Part shown: piece by piece, positions 47,359 through 58,566 of the stretch
Layout of the letters: the number at the start of each line of letters is the position of its first letter
How positions within the stretch are numbered: position 1 is the first letter of the stretch
DNA from: Malachius bipustulatus
Lineage: Eukaryota > Arthropoda > Insecta > Coleoptera > Melyridae
Assembly (NCBI GenBank): GCA_910589415.1
Contig: OU342630.1
Location: 70,614,186 to 70,678,185 of the forward strand
DNA length: 64,000 bases
Direction of reading: 5' to 3'
Translations under genes and position numbers: made by a program
The notes under the pieces: generated by a model
Database searches by the model: none
Told to the model about the DNA's origin: nothing
Seen by the model: the letters and a program-made list of their open reading frames with translations, nothing else

Positions 47359-48539
47359 AGCAATCGACAGCACAGACAAAAGGACTATTTGGTTTTAGGA
47401 TCTCGAAGGAAGAAATCGATTATTCTCTGGAAATATTTTTTATGCAAAGTATAAAATTAGTTCTTAGCTATGGATTTAATTAAATAAAAACTATGATTGA
47501 GTCATCAGTGTTATTGTCGTCTGTGTTTAATTGGAAGCTTCTGTGGCATCAGAGATAAAGTTTTGTTTTTTTATTATTGGGTACAAATGTTATAATTATT
47601 TCATATCACGTTTCAGGAGACGGATTTAATTGTTCATAATTTCAGTGTATAGAGTTTTGAGAAGGTTTTTCTTTACATTTATTGAATGAAGTATCTAAAA
47701 GACTGGACGTTGAAGAGGTTAAAATCAAGGTGATTTATTTCCAGTTATTCTTTTATTTTTGCTGAGGCCCATAATGTCTTCAAGGGGAATGCTGTCCAGA
47801 GCATCATAATCTTCTACGAGTTAATGTTTCTAGTTGTTAATGTAATGTATGTTCTCCAACGTTAACTCCAAGTTGTAGAACTAGATGACGAACTGACGTT
47901 CGAGGATTATTTTTTTCATAATATTGCGAGCAATTTCCACTTCAGTAGGTACGTCTGTTTGGCCTACTACTTACTCTTTTGACGATATTTCCTTTCACTT
48001 GAAAATTTGCAATAAGTCCCTTAACGGCTTCTCTAAAATTCTGATTGACAGCAACATCAGGATTACTTTATAGGCAGTTACCAAGTTACCACCTAAGGAG
48101 TACACCGAAGTTCTGTCAATTGCGAAAATAACTCAACTATAAAAGTTTTTTGCTCTAACGTAAACGTAATGTTATGATTTTTATAAATCGGCTTAATTAA
48201 CAAAAAAAGTATAAATAAATAATCAAACGGTACATATAAATAAATAATTTTTTCCTTTGATAAAAAAATGAATGAACGTCGTTGAAATGAAATATTTCAA
48301 ATCAGTTGTTAAACGTTATTAATCAAACGTGGTGTAACTAGAAATGGTCTAATCGAGAGAAACACTGTTTCAGACTATTTGTCGCATATCTCCTGAAAAA
48401 ATGGATTGATTTGAGAGTAACAATTCGCAGTAAATTGGATTTATTTTGAAATAACCTATAAACGAATAGCAGTTACAGTAAGTAACAGTGACTACGCATA
48501 TTCATAGAATGCCGAATAGATTTTTAGTCTACTATTCAA
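47359..48539. other. Non-coding stretch, nothing recognised
   Basis: AT-rich, without element ends, hairpins or supported exons. Confidence 0.35.
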
Positions 48540-48690
48540 TTGCCCGTATTCACAAACGATAATTTCCTAAATAATTACGTAATCAATTATCCCCATCTCA
48601 TTCTATTGCAAAAAAACTGCATATCTCCATCTCACTCATTTAATTAATTACGTAATTATTTAGGAAATTATCGTTTGTGAATACGGGCAA
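48540..48690. mobile_element. 151-bp MITE, TIR TTGCCCGTATTCACAAACG
   Basis: About 48 bases at each end are nearly perfect inverted copies (TTGCCCGTATTCACAAACGA; TTTCCTAAATAATTACGTAAT). The target duplication is unclear. Confidence 0.85.
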
Positions 48691-49034
48691 ATACCTCGTA
48701 TAATATCGTCACAGCCAACTGAGGAAGTCGTACTGAATTTGCGATTACAAATTTATTTGTTATAGGTATAATACCATATCAATTTTATTTGATTTTTTCG
48801 ATCAATATTCTCATTTTTATCTTTCAATTCCATGACCTTAAACTCGAAGGGTTCAATCAACTGACAACAAAGCCATCATAGATACGCATAATAAATAAAT
48901 GCATAGGTAACTTCAAAGTAAACAAGCCGATGTAAATAATGATATTATTGATGTTCCCCTGTTTTTGAAGTTTCTTATAATAAGAAAAATATTTAAAATG
49001 TACCTACCAGTGGCGTAGCTACAGGAGAAATAGA

Positions 49035-49170
49035 TGGATCCTTAAGACTTACTCGTACTGATGTTTTTACCAGTTTCATGTCGTGTAACTCTATTTTGTG
49101 ACTGGATCCTTAAGACTTACTCGTACTGATATTTTTACCACTTTCATGTCGTGTAACTCTATTTTGTGAC
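49035..49170. repeat. 68-bp tandem duplication
   Basis: TGGATCCTTAAGACTTACTC to CTATTTTGTGAC occurs twice head to tail (49035-49102 and 49103-49170), with only two differences noticed. Confidence 0.85.
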
Positions 49171-49676
49171 AATCGCCTCAGCTCGACAAAATAGTACAGT
49201 CCATACTGGCACTCTTTGCAATTATTGTTGTACAACAAGTTATCGATGTTTAAGCTGATTATTTTGAAGTGTTTATAGTGTTTATAGGTAGTATTAGGTA
49301 CTAATGGGTACTGATAATATGAAAACACATAATTATTTTTACAACATTTCGATGTTCGTTTTCACTGCAAAAAACTAACTTAAATTCCAAAGCTTTACCT
49401 TGTAGATCGTATCCAGAGATTCGTTCTAAGTTTTTTCTTTGTATTGAAATACCAGCTTTTTCAAATACATATTTGATTTGCAGTGAACTAGACGACTATC
49501 CTATCGGCCAATAAACGTAAACTTCAAACTTTTCAAACTATTCGGAGAATGGTTGTTGTCTTTTTTCATCACTCTTTTCATTTCATTATTTATTTTGTAT
49601 ATGTTTATCTTGTAAGTGTTAAATATGTTCTAGTTATTGCTACAATAAAATTAGCACAGCTTCTTTGACTGGTCAT

Positions 49677-49679
<3 letters not shown>

Positions 49680-49733
<54 letters not shown>
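49680..49733 (-). repeat. 54-nt poly(A) tail of the LINE (T on plus strand)
   Basis: A pure T run on the plus strand, immediately downstream of ORF2 in the LINE's direction. Confidence 0.95.
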
Positions 49734-49740
<7 letters not shown>

Positions 49741-49842
49741 ACGTGTCTCGACAACTATGGTCATTGACACAGATACAGTTATTGTTCGGTCACGGTATTT
49801 ACATTATTGTACATCATGTGTGTTGATTATATTATTGAAACA

Positions 49843-52800
49843 TTATATCTTTTGAAATACATTAATTTCTTGTAGGTAGTTGATCAAATGTGCCAGCTGA
49901 TCGGGGGAATTGAGAATTTCCTTTGGGTTTCCAATAATACCATAATTTTGTCGGTTGCTTGAGAGGGTTAAACAGTCTGTGAGTATGTGTTTGACGGTGA
50001 GTATGCTATCACAGTGCTCGCATTGCGGTGGGTTTCCAGAGGTAAACAGATATCCATGGGTTAGACGGGTATGACCTATTCGGAGTCGCCGAATTACCAT
50101 TTTGTTCCTTCTTGACATTGATGATGGGAGTTCAAATCGCTTGAGAGATGGTTGGATTTCATGCAGCTTTGAGGAGACTCTGTCCCAGTGGTTCTGCCAG
50201 GCGGTTCTGGTGGCTTTTTTGCTGTAGGCTTTCAAGTCTGTGTGGATTTGGACTTGTGCAGAGATTGTGAATGAAGACGAGGCTTCTTTGGCTACATTGT
50301 CGGCCTTTTCATTTCCTGGTATACCTACATGTGATGGAACCCATAGCAGTGTCAGGCTTATTCCCTGGGAGGCTAGTCTTTCGTGTGAGTCATGTATTTC
50401 TTGAATTAGTGGATGCTGGGTGTATAGTTGGTTGATGGATTTGATGGAGGAGAGAGAATCTGTACAAATGGCTACGTGATGACGTTCGGTGTTTATAGAT
50501 TTAATGGCTTGGAGGATTCCATAGAGTTCGCCTGTATACACACTTGCAAAGCATGGTAAGGTTTTGGTGGAGAGTGTACTGTTGAGGGTTACCGCTGAAC
50601 ATCCTGTGCCATTTTCACTTTTTGACGCATCGGTGTAGATGATTTCATCGAAGTTTGAAGTTTGGATGATTTCTTGGAATGCTTTTCTGAGAAGTTCCTT
50701 CGGAGTGTCGTGTTTAGGATAGTTAGAGAGAGATGTGTTGAAATTTGGGAGATGTTTTTTCCAGGGAGGAAATAAGGGTGTCATGATTGGCTTTGTGGAT
50801 AGGAGGTCAGGATGCAGGAGGTTGGTAAGGAGTGGTTGAAGAATTTGTGTTATTGATAGGACTCTTGGGGGTGGGTTAGGTGGTGGTAGCATGGCTGTCA
50901 TGAGTAAGTATACTGGGTTTTGGGGGTTGGCTGATATCCTGGAGAAGTAGCTCAAAAGAAGGTGTTGGCGCCTCAGCCGAAGGGGAGGTTCGTTGGCTTC
51001 ACAATAAACACTTTCATTGGGACTTGATCTGAGAGCCCCGAGGCAGATTCTGAGTGCAGTGTTGTGTATTGAGTCCAGGTTTTTCAGGGTGGATTTTGAG
51101 GCAGATATGTATATGACACTGCCGTAGTCTATTCTGGACCGAATAAGTGCGCGATACACTCTCAGCAGGATGTTTTCATCGGCTCCCCATTGGCTGTGGG
51201 CTAAGATCTTCAGTATGCTGAGTTTTTTCAGGCAGTTGGTTTTGACGTCAGTAATGTGCTGCTTCCAATTCAGTCTTTTGTCGAAGGTTAGTCCAAGGAT
51301 TTTGTGCTGATTTACTGAGGAGAGGGTTTTCCCGTTAAGGGTCACTTTAGGGGTTGATGTATCATAGGATTTGCTAAACTTTAAGATCTTGGATTTTGTT
51401 GTGGAGAAATGGAGGCCAGTTTTTGATGACCAGAGGCTAAGTTGGTTTATGGCTGCTTGAATTAGGTTGGTTGTGGCGGATGTGGTTTTGCCATGACAGT
51501 AAATGACAAGGTCGTCGGCGTACAGTGTATATTTTACTGGGCGCTTAATATTTGCGCAGATGTCGTTTATGGCTAAGTTGAACAGCGTGGGGCTCAAGAT
51601 GGAGCCTTGTGGAACACCATTCTCTTGAGTAAATTTTGATGAAGTTTTGCCGTTAGCTCTCACTCTATAACATCTGTTTCTTAAGAAATTTTCAATGAAG
51701 GAAAGAATGTTGCCAGACAACTTAAGTTCTGTTAGTTTTTCCATGATGGTGGATGGGGGTAGAGAATCAAAGGCACCCTCGATGTCGAGGATAGCTGCTA
51801 TAACGTCTTGGTTCCTTGAAAAAGCATTAGCTATGTCCATTTGCAGAACAGTGAGGTTGTCAATCGTGCTGCGTTGCGGTCGAAACCCGAATTGAGTTTC
51901 AGCGAAAATTCCATTTTTCTCGAGGTACCACAATAATCTTTTATTGACCATCTTTTCTAATAATTTGCATAGTGTACATGTAAGCGATATTGGCCTGTAT
52001 GAGTTAAGGTCATTTAGTGGTTTATCTGGTTTTTTGACAGGGAATATCAATGATTCTTGCCAAAGTAGGGGGAATTTGTTTGTGGTCCAAATTTTATTAT
52101 ACAATTCCAACATTTTGATAAGGCAAGGGGATGAAAGGTTCTTTACAAAGAGGAAGGGGATATTATCCGGGCCCGCAGCTGAGTTTTTGCAGGAGGCAAG
52201 AGCCGTTGTCAATTCCTGGATCGAGAAGGGAATATTTAGCGAGTTTAGGTCTTGGTTATTGAGTTCGGTTGGTGGTGTAGGGGGGATGTTTGAGCTAGTG
52301 GATTGTACGAGACCGAGTCTTCTGTTTTTTGTTTTCTCTTGAAGGTGTGAGGCTAGCAGTTCGGCAATTTGTTGGCTGTCATTGATAAGGTCTCCTTGGT
52401 TTGTTATAGCCGGAATTTTGTTAAATGTGGTTTTTCCTTGCATCTGTCTAATCTTCACCCAAACTTGTTTAGATGGGGTATCACACGTTATTGAGGATAC
52501 ATATTTACTCCATGAGTCTCGTTTGCTTTGCCTTACTATTCTTCTGGCTCTGGCTCTGAGCTGTTTGAACAGGATTAATGTCGTTTGATTTCTGATTCTG
52601 CGGTACCTATTTAAGGCAGATTTGCATTCTCTGATGGCATTTTCGCAGTCGGCGTTCCACCAGGGTGTAGCTTTGCGCTTGGATGATATAGAGCATTTGC
52701 CAATGTGTATTTCCGCAGCTGTGATTATGGACTCGTTGAAGTTGTGTAAGGCCTCATCGATGTCTTCTTGATAGTCTTGTTGACTGAGCAGTGTTTCAAC

Positions 52801-53520
52801 ATGGGAGCCAAAATTTACCCAATTTGCTTGGTTTAACCTCCATTTCGTTACTAGATCGGGTGCTTTGTCTACCTTATTGGATATTAGAATTGGGAAATGA
52901 TTGCTATCGTGGAGACTATCTAATGTGTTCCATGTAAGAGTTGTTAGAAGTCTGGGGTCGCAGAGACTGAGATCAATTGATGAGAATGTCCCTGATGATA
53001 TATTAAAGTGTGTGCTGGAGCCATCGTTTAATAGGCAGATGTTGGAGTTATTTAGAACAGTCTCGATTGTTTTCCCTCTGCCAAATGTCCTCTCCGAGCC
53101 CCATAATTTGTTGTGTGCGTTGAAGTCTCCAACTAGAAGAAAGGGTAAGGGTAGTTGACTTATAACCGAAAGTAGTTCAGTCTGAGAAAGGTTGTAATTG
53201 GGTGGAATGTATATGCTGCAAACGGTGAGTTTTTTGGGACACCAGATCGTTATGGCTATGGCTTCTAAGGAGGTGATTAGAGGTAGCGATGTGGAGTACA
53301 GGTCGCTGGAGGCAAATATGGATGTTCCGCCACTGGCTCTCAGGCCTGTGGTTCTGATGTTGTGATATCCCTCGAATCCCTTCAGATTTCCTCTGTGGTT
53401 TTCCTTAAAGTTCGTTTCCTGTAGGCAAAGGAGGTCGGCCTTGGTGTCTACTAATAGCTGTTGTATGCGTTCGAGGCGTGGGAAAAACCCATCGCAGTTC
53501 CACTGTAGAAGTGTGAAAAG
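49843..53520 (-). CDS. LINE ORF2: endonuclease, reverse transcriptase, RNase H
   Basis: Makes the first nick and reverse-transcribes the element at the target. Numbering from the first codon after the stop at 53523-53521, it spans 1225 residues. The APE-type endonuclease has QWNCDG (6-11), LQET with E35, GDFNAHN (D132, N134), SID (183) and SNHFPI (206-211). RT follows, with YRPISL, GVPQGS and catalytic YADD at 667-670. RNase H has YTDAS (D964), GELYG, CTDS and PSHVGIPGNEKAD, so its acidic residues are present. A zinc-finger pattern lies at C1167, C1170, H1178, C1183. No stop interrupts it, but the first AUG is residue 360, beyond the endonuclease. ORF2 shares ORF1's frame, with three TAA codons between. 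The last endonuclease motif has Asn where most LINEs have Asp. Confidence 0.93.
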   Translation of the reverse strand, partial: LFTLLQWNCDGFFPRLERIQQLLVDTKADLLCLQETNFKENHRGNLKGFEGYHNIRTTGLRASGGTSIFASSDLYSTSLPLITSLEAIAITIWCPKKLTVCSIYIPPNYNLSQTELLSVISQLPLPFLLVGDFNAHNKLWGSERTFGRGKTIETVLNNSNICLLNDGSSTHFNISSGTFSSIDLSLCDPRLLTTLTWNTLDSLHDSNHFPILISNKVDKAPDLVTKWRLNQANWVNFGSHVETLLSQQDYQEDIDEALHNFNESIITAAEIHIGKCSISSKRKATPWWNADCENAIRECKSALNRYRRIRNQTTLILFKQLRARARRIVRQSKRDSWSKYVSSITCDTPSKQVWVKIRQMQGKTTFNKIPAITNQGDLINDSQQIAELLASHLQEKTKNRRLGLVQSTSSNIPPTPPTELNNQDLNSLNIPFSIQELTTALASCKNSAAGPDNIPFLFVKNLSSPCLIKMLELYNKIWTTNKFPLLWQESLIFPVKKPDKPLNDLNSYRPISLTCTLCKLLEKMVNKRLLWYLEKNGIFAETQFGFRPQRSTIDNLTVLQMDIANAFSRNQDVIAAILDIEGAFDSLPPSTIMEKLTELKLSGNILSFIENFLRNRCYRVRANGKTSSKFTQENGVPQGSILSPTLFNLAINDICANIKRPVKYTLYADDLVIYCHGKTTSATTNLIQAAINQLSLWSSKTGLHFSTTKSKILKFSKSYDTSTPKVTLNGKTLSSVNQHKILGLTFDKRLNWKQHITDVKTNCLKKLSILKILAHSQWGADENILLRVYRALIRSRIDYGSVIYISASKSTLKNLDSIHNTALRICLGALRSSPNESVYCEANEPPLRLRRQHLLLSYFSRISANPQNPVYLLMTAMLPPPNPPPRVLSITQILQPLLTNLLHPDLLSTKPIMTPLFPPWKKHLPNFNTSLSNYPKHDTPKELLRKAFQEIIQTSNFDEIIYTDASKSENGTGCSAVTLNSTLSTKTLPCFASVYTGELYGILQAIKSINTERHHVAICTDSLSSIKSINQLYTQHPLIQEIHDSHERLASQGISLTLLWVPSHVGIPGNEKADNVAKEASSSFTISAQVQIHTDLKAYSKKATRTAWQNHWDRVSSKLHEIQPSLKRFELPSSMSRRNKMVIRRLRIGHTRLTHGYLFTSGNPPQCEHCDSILTVKHILTDCLTLSSNRQNYGIIGNPKEILNSPDQLAHLINYLQEINVFQKI

Positions 53521-53568
53521 TTATTTATAGAAAGAATGAAGTAGCGAGGGTCGGAATTATAGAGCCAA

Positions 53569-54861
53569 TTAATAGCTGGATATCTGAGAGCTATCGGAAG
53601 GGAGATCATCACAGGGATCCAGTGAAGACTGCGACGCTAGACTGGAGATTTCTGCGCTTTCTATATGGAGATCTCGCTTGATCTTTTTAGTGAGCCTGGT
53701 GAACCTGTTTTTTAGAGATCTGTCGGTAAGGTAAGGGTATATCGTGTGCATGTCGGAAAGCAGGGCCTTCACATTAGTGGTAAAGCGCAGTGCTTCCTCC
53801 ACTGGGTTGGCACTTCCAAAAGAGTTCTCGATAAAGGCTATGAGGTTTTCTGCTGGGAGTGTGAATGTTTCTGGGGATTTTTTATAGACTTTTAGGATAG
53901 TTTCTCTATTGGATTCTGATAATTCTTTCTTTGACCCTGAGGATTCTTCTGTGTCTTCTGTTCTCGGCTTCTTTTTGCTGGGTTTCAAGATCGATTTTAC
54001 TGTAGAGTTGTTTGGTGGGGGCATTTTGGCAGAGGTTGTCGATATTGTTTCCAGGGGATTCGTATGTAAGGCATCACTAAGGGGAGAAGTGGGGTCACCA
54101 GACTCAAGCGATGTAGGACAGGGTCTCTTTTGTCTAGTGGCAGGGAGGGGCGATTCTGCTACGGGGGGATTTTCTGTGTTTGAGATCTCGTGAGGTGGTT
54201 GTGGTAGTGCTGTGCCTGGGATATTGGCATCGGGGCATTTGGAGGCGATGTGTCCGCTCTGTTTGCATATAAAGCATTCCATTTTATCGGTTGATAGGAA
54301 TATGCGATACTGGTTATTCTCATACGGTATCAATAGCGAGGTCTGGATTTGGAAGTCGTCTGTGGGTGGAATAACGTAGACTTGTCGTCGAAATGAGAGG
54401 ATATGGTTGTATTCTTCTTCGGGAAAACCTGCTCGCAGAGGTGAGACTGGAGAGGCCAGTTGCAGTCCTGTCTTTTTTAAAGCGATTTCGATAATTTCAT
54501 CAGTTATTCCCGGGGCTATGTTGGAAATGATGACTCGTTTAGCTGGAGTAATTAGTCTTCTTACCGGGAGGTCCAGGTCTCTTACGCGGATAATTGGGTT
54601 TTTTGAAATTAAGTTGTCCACCACCTCAACGTTGCCTAGGTAGATGCACACTCTGTTATTGGATATTCTGGAGGCGTAGCAGATGTTTTTGGGGCCTACA
54701 ATGTTGCCAACAGCCTTAACGTAGTCAAAAAGCTTGAGGTCATCCACTGAATGAAATAGAATGGCTTGGTCTTTTTTGGGATATACTCGTTTTGGTGTAG
54801 CCTTGGCGGCTGCTACATACGACGTAACTGTTGGCGTTGTGTTCGGAGTAATTACAGACAT
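53569..54861 (-). CDS. LINE ORF1 (gag-like, single CCHC knuckle)
   Basis: A 430-residue frame from ATG to TAA. ORF1 products of I-type LINEs bind element RNA and form the particle that escorts it. Residues about 30-190 look like folded RNA-binding modules, with RVIISNIAPGITDEIIE and SFRRQVYVIPP as recognisable blocks for this ORF1 type. A CCHC knuckle follows at C196, C199, H204, C209. The 215-320 part is Pro/Ser-rich with a basic KPSKKKPR patch, and the C terminus is charged and helical-looking. Frame open throughout. The plus frames at 53909-54193 and 54407-54643 are antisense shadows. Confidence 0.9.
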   Translation of the reverse strand: MSVITPNTTPTVTSYVAAAKATPKRVYPKKDQAILFHSVDDLKLFDYVKAVGNIVGPKNICYASRISNNRVCIYLGNVEVVDNLISKNPIIRVRDLDLPVRRLITPAKRVIISNIAPGITDEIIEIALKKTGLQLASPVSPLRAGFPEEEYNHILSFRRQVYVIPPTDDFQIQTSLLIPYENNQYRIFLSTDKMECFICKQSGHIASKCPDANIPGTALPQPPHEISNTENPPVAESPLPATRQKRPCPTSLESGDPTSPLSDALHTNPLETISTTSAKMPPPNNSTVKSILKPSKKKPRTEDTEESSGSKKELSESNRETILKVYKKSPETFTLPAENLIAFIENSFGSANPVEEALRFTTNVKALLSDMHTIYPYLTDRSLKNRFTRLTKKIKRDLHIESAEISSLASQSSLDPCDDLPSDSSQISSY

Positions 54862-54961
54862 TGTGGTAGCGCTGACTATTTGGGGAATGTTACAGTTGTT
54901 ATCATTAGTATTATTGCTGCTCTTGTAGTCAAAAGCAGCTCCTGTTTGATTGTCAATTTTG

Positions 54962-56404
54962 GATGAGGATTTGCCTCTTCTTGAGTAGTTGCAACCGGAG
55001 GTAGGTCATTTGTATATTATTGGTTGCCTATCTGACGGGCGACCGAGTGCCCGTTTTATGATTGTTTTATCACTTATCGCTTATCAGTTAAAAAATTAAA
55101 GTAATAACAAAATATTGTGTTATTAGAAAAGGATATTTGATGATTTTGATGAATTGCACCTAGGTGCGGTGTAACAGACGACACTGTATGTAGCACAGAG
55201 ATTTTAGCTACTTGATGATGCATTCACCATAAAAAAATATGTACTATTACTTCACCAAAAACGATCGAGAAACTCGTAGTAAACACGGAGTGGACTGCAC
55301 TCGTGAAATCCACAATTGAATCCCCAAAAATATTTTGTATAATAGACAAATTAACAATAATCAAGAATATACACATGCAGTTATCACAAGCAGTTCCGGA
55401 ATAATATAATACGGGACTCATTATATTCTCTCGCTGCAAGCCAATTTTTTAATTAATTATATCACTCAAGTTCAATTGCATCCAAGAGCGAACTCCTGGG
55501 AGATGCGGGTAGATTTAGCATTATTTCAAGTGCATTACATTCGTGGACATGGACGATCGTGATGGGAATTGGCATGTGGGTTCAAGAGCACGGCCGCGGA
55601 TGTTGAAACAATTGAACTAGGGGACGGTAACTGTAATTAATGGGAAGGTGTGTTGTAGTATTGTCATTGCGTATGGATGATATTATTCCGTCATGGTACT
55701 TGGGCATTTAGCATGACCCTTTAGGCTGAAGGAACGTGCCAAATTGTGATGCGATTTCATGGTATGAGAGCACCAGACTTAAAAAAAATTGTTGTGAAAC
55801 AATTGGATTTAATCGTGCTTACTGTGATTATATGGTGTTCTAAAATTAATAAAACGCAGATTACAAAGCTATAATTTGGGGAGCGAATAAAAAAAATAGT
55901 GAACGAAACTATTTTAGTTGATAAAAAAATATTTTTAGAAATTTATTTTAATTTTTTTGAAATAAAACTCTCAGTTGTTACAACATTCATAATTTCATTA
56001 AAATCTATTTTTCATGGTATTTCCGAAACCAGAACGGATATGTGCTATATGATAAATTAGATTTCACAAAAATATAACATCTGTTTAAAATTATGAATCA
56101 TTTTTCATTTCTTATACCTAATGGTGAAATGTAGTGTTTTTTAACACTAATAATAGGCAGTTTTAGATGGAATTTATTCATGTGTCAGAGATACCTCATA
56201 TTTTAGTATAAGTGGCATAACTCCTTAACATTTCAAATAATATAAAATAATAGAAAGAAAGAGGGTCTTCAGTTTCAGCAAGTAGGTACCCATGCGTCTC
56301 CTAAAATAGTTATATTATATTTCGAGTTTTCCATTCCATTAGATTACCATTTTAAAAAGGATTGATTTTTGTTTAGTGACTATTGAGTTTTCCTAGAGAG
56401 AGAG
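54962..56404. other. LINE upstream sequence and non-coding DNA
   Basis: The first few hundred bases may be LINE 5' UTR. A CpG-rich patch at about 55480-55620 is open on both strands (minus SSIVSTSAAVLLNPHANS; plus TFVDMDDRDGNWHVGS), but without a clear donor/acceptor pair. It may be an exon or repeat, and I leave it unassigned. Confidence 0.3.
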
Positions 56405-56728
56405 ACACATTATTGGTGGAACCGTTTGAGAAACAGAGCTCAGCTTTTTTGTACGTGGCTTATCATTGATACTAGCTTCTCTTTTAATTCCAACTTAGTT
56501 TCTTTCATGTACCATTGTCGTAGATTTTATGTACCTCTGTATCTCAAACGGTTCTCCCGAGATATCTCAAAAAAAAAAAACTAGAAAAATAATTTTTTTT
56601 TACATCCTTGTATGTATCTCAAAAACGGTGCATTTCCCGAGACAAATTATTGGGAAATTGTTGTTTATTTTTTGACCAAAGAATCTGTGTATAATTTTTT
56701 TTGCGATATTAAAGATACACACACCCTG
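56405..56728. mobile_element. Left-truncated copy of the foldback family at 63292-63884
   Basis: Shares ACAGAGCTCAGCTTT, CTCAAAAACGGTGCATTTC, GGGAAATTGTTGTTTATTTT and TTAAAGATACACACACCCTG with the copy near 63.3-63.9 kb. It ends at CCCTG|TA. The left terminal repeat is missing. Confidence 0.6.
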
Positions 56729-57900
56729 TATAATGACAATGAACACATTTATCGCCACATTCCCTCCATTCCCTCCAATTGTGTCTAACTTATTCTATTT
56801 TCGTCGTCTTGTACCTTTTTTTTGACCCTTATATTTCTATTGATTTGTCTTCATCGATTTGAAAATCCTGCCACCCCGCAATTTGTCCCCCATTTTTTTA
56901 AAACCATGGAAACTATTTTTCAGACTTTTTGCAAGTCCTAGTGATGATTCATTTCGTATAATTTTACAACCAGATAGAGCAAGAGTCCGCGAATGCCAGA
57001 CCTTCGTTATTTTATAAAAGCTGAAAGTTTCTGTGCGCAAGCGCATGTCTTCAAAAGTATCTTACTTATTTTCCGTATGACGAACGCACTGTTTCCAAGA
57101 TACTTCACAATATACGAAATCGTACAAGCTCGCGTACAAGGTAAGATATAAAAAGAATCAATGATAATGAGTAGGTACTTCCAAAAATAATAATTAAACA
57201 GTACGTCATGCGGCAAAATAGTAACGTGATTTTTCCTCTCTAAACAACACGAGGTATCTATCAAAAATGTCATATTTCCATTAGTCAGTGGCGTACCTAT
57301 AAATTATTTTAAAAAAGGGTAACGACATACCTATTTCTCCGCCAGTGGATTAAAATTTTTTGTTGAGAATATCAAATCATGTACTTCAATTAGCACAACA
57401 ACAACTGTCAAAAATGTCAAGTTATTCTAATCAGCCAGTTTATAGATATATTAAAAAAAAAATTAATGTTTTCGAAGAACTTCTACGGAAATTTCTCGCC
57501 TATTTTTGCATTTCCTAGGTGTACTTTAAGTTAATAAAATATTAACGTTACACTTTCAAGATTTTGAGCAGTGATTCAATACACCTTCTTCATCTGTTAC
57601 ATGCCAATGCCACGATGATCCAAAGTTCATAGTTGCTGCATTGTTCCTACCTGTTTTAAGGACATGCGCACAGAAACATTCAGCTTTATAAAATAACGAA
57701 GTTCTGGCAGTCGGATCTTAGTCTAAGAAAGAAGTTCTGTATTTGTGTTTTGTGGAATTTTACTGGTTTAAAAATATATATATAAAAGACGGAACATCGG
57801 TCTTAACTATGTAGGTAAGATCCAGTCGCTCCACTCTGGTAATTTGGCTTCGAGTACTAGCTCATTCAGCCACAGACAAATTTTTAAATATATAAATAGT
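56729..57900. other. Non-coding stretch, nothing recognised
   Basis: AT-rich. GCCAGACCTTCGTTATTTTA (near 56996) and its inverse-like AAATAACGAAGTTCTGGC (near 57691) suggest an old inverted repeat of about 0.7 kb, not delimited. Confidence 0.3.
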
Positions 57901-57925
57901 TTCTATAAACGAACACAACAACCAA

Positions 57926-57985
57926 GGCACAAGTGGGATTCGAACCCACGTGGTGACAGCGCCAAGCCAACGGATTAGTAGACTA
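57926..57985 (-). tRNA. 3' half of a tRNA-like sequence (partial)
   Basis: On the minus strand a perfect T arm, GTGGG TTCGAAT CCCAC, is followed by TTGTGCC as a 3' acceptor strand. No matching 5' acceptor strand or D arm is found upstream, so it is not a whole tRNA. Probably a tRNA relic or SINE part. Confidence 0.4.
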
Positions 57986-58566
57986 GTTTTACTGGTTTTA
58001 TGGAACTGTTAAGAATGTGGTTCCAAAAAGTTAGTTGAAATCAAATTTCTAAAGTTTTCATCGTCTTTATTATGCTACTTGTTTGAGCTTTCACATTAGG
58101 TCTTTGTGGACCTAATATCACACCATTTAAAGAAAGAAAATCAAAAAATATACTTTGTCATTTTTTATTTTTCGTCAGTGGCTAAGATCTAATCCAGTCT
58201 TTTGGTTAATCCGTCCCTGTGAAGAGCTTTCGCCGTCCTGATTTTCAAACGCAAGCAAAAGAGACCTAAAGTAATGGGAGAGTTTCAAAAATTAGTTTCA
58301 AAATCTACCAGGCGAATGATTTTTCTGGGATACCTTTAAAACGGGTATAGCTACGAAAGAATTGATTTCAGTTTTTAATTTCTCACAGTTTCCTTAATTC
58401 TGTGTATAAAATTTCACGAAAATTTTTCAGAATTTTTTTTTACTTATAAATTTTCGTCCAAAGTCGATATCTCCAGAATGGGACCAAATTTTCTACGAGG
58501 ACTGCACTAATTGGAAAAAATATCCTATCACACCCTATAAAGTCATTCACAAGACAATTCTATATA

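Larger units (their letters stand above)
49680..54960 (-). mobile_element. I-like LINE, both ORFs open, poly(A) tail
   Basis: Read on the minus strand it has ORF1 (54861-53569), ORF2 (53520-49843), a short 3' UTR and an uninterrupted 54-base poly(A), seen as T at 49680-49733. Both frames are free of internal stops and the tail is pure, suggesting a recent insertion. Domain order (CCHC ORF1; endonuclease, RT, RNase H and zinc finger in ORF2) fits the I superfamily (I, Nimb, LOA-like). The 5' end is not defined; the stated limit is only just upstream of ORF1. I could not find a matching target duplication. Confidence 0.92.

Noticed and set aside
55480..55620. CpG-rich segment open on both strands
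   Set aside because: No matched acceptor and donor on either strand; not called as an exon.
57926..57985. Complete tRNA gene
   Set aside because: Only the T arm and 3' acceptor strand are present.
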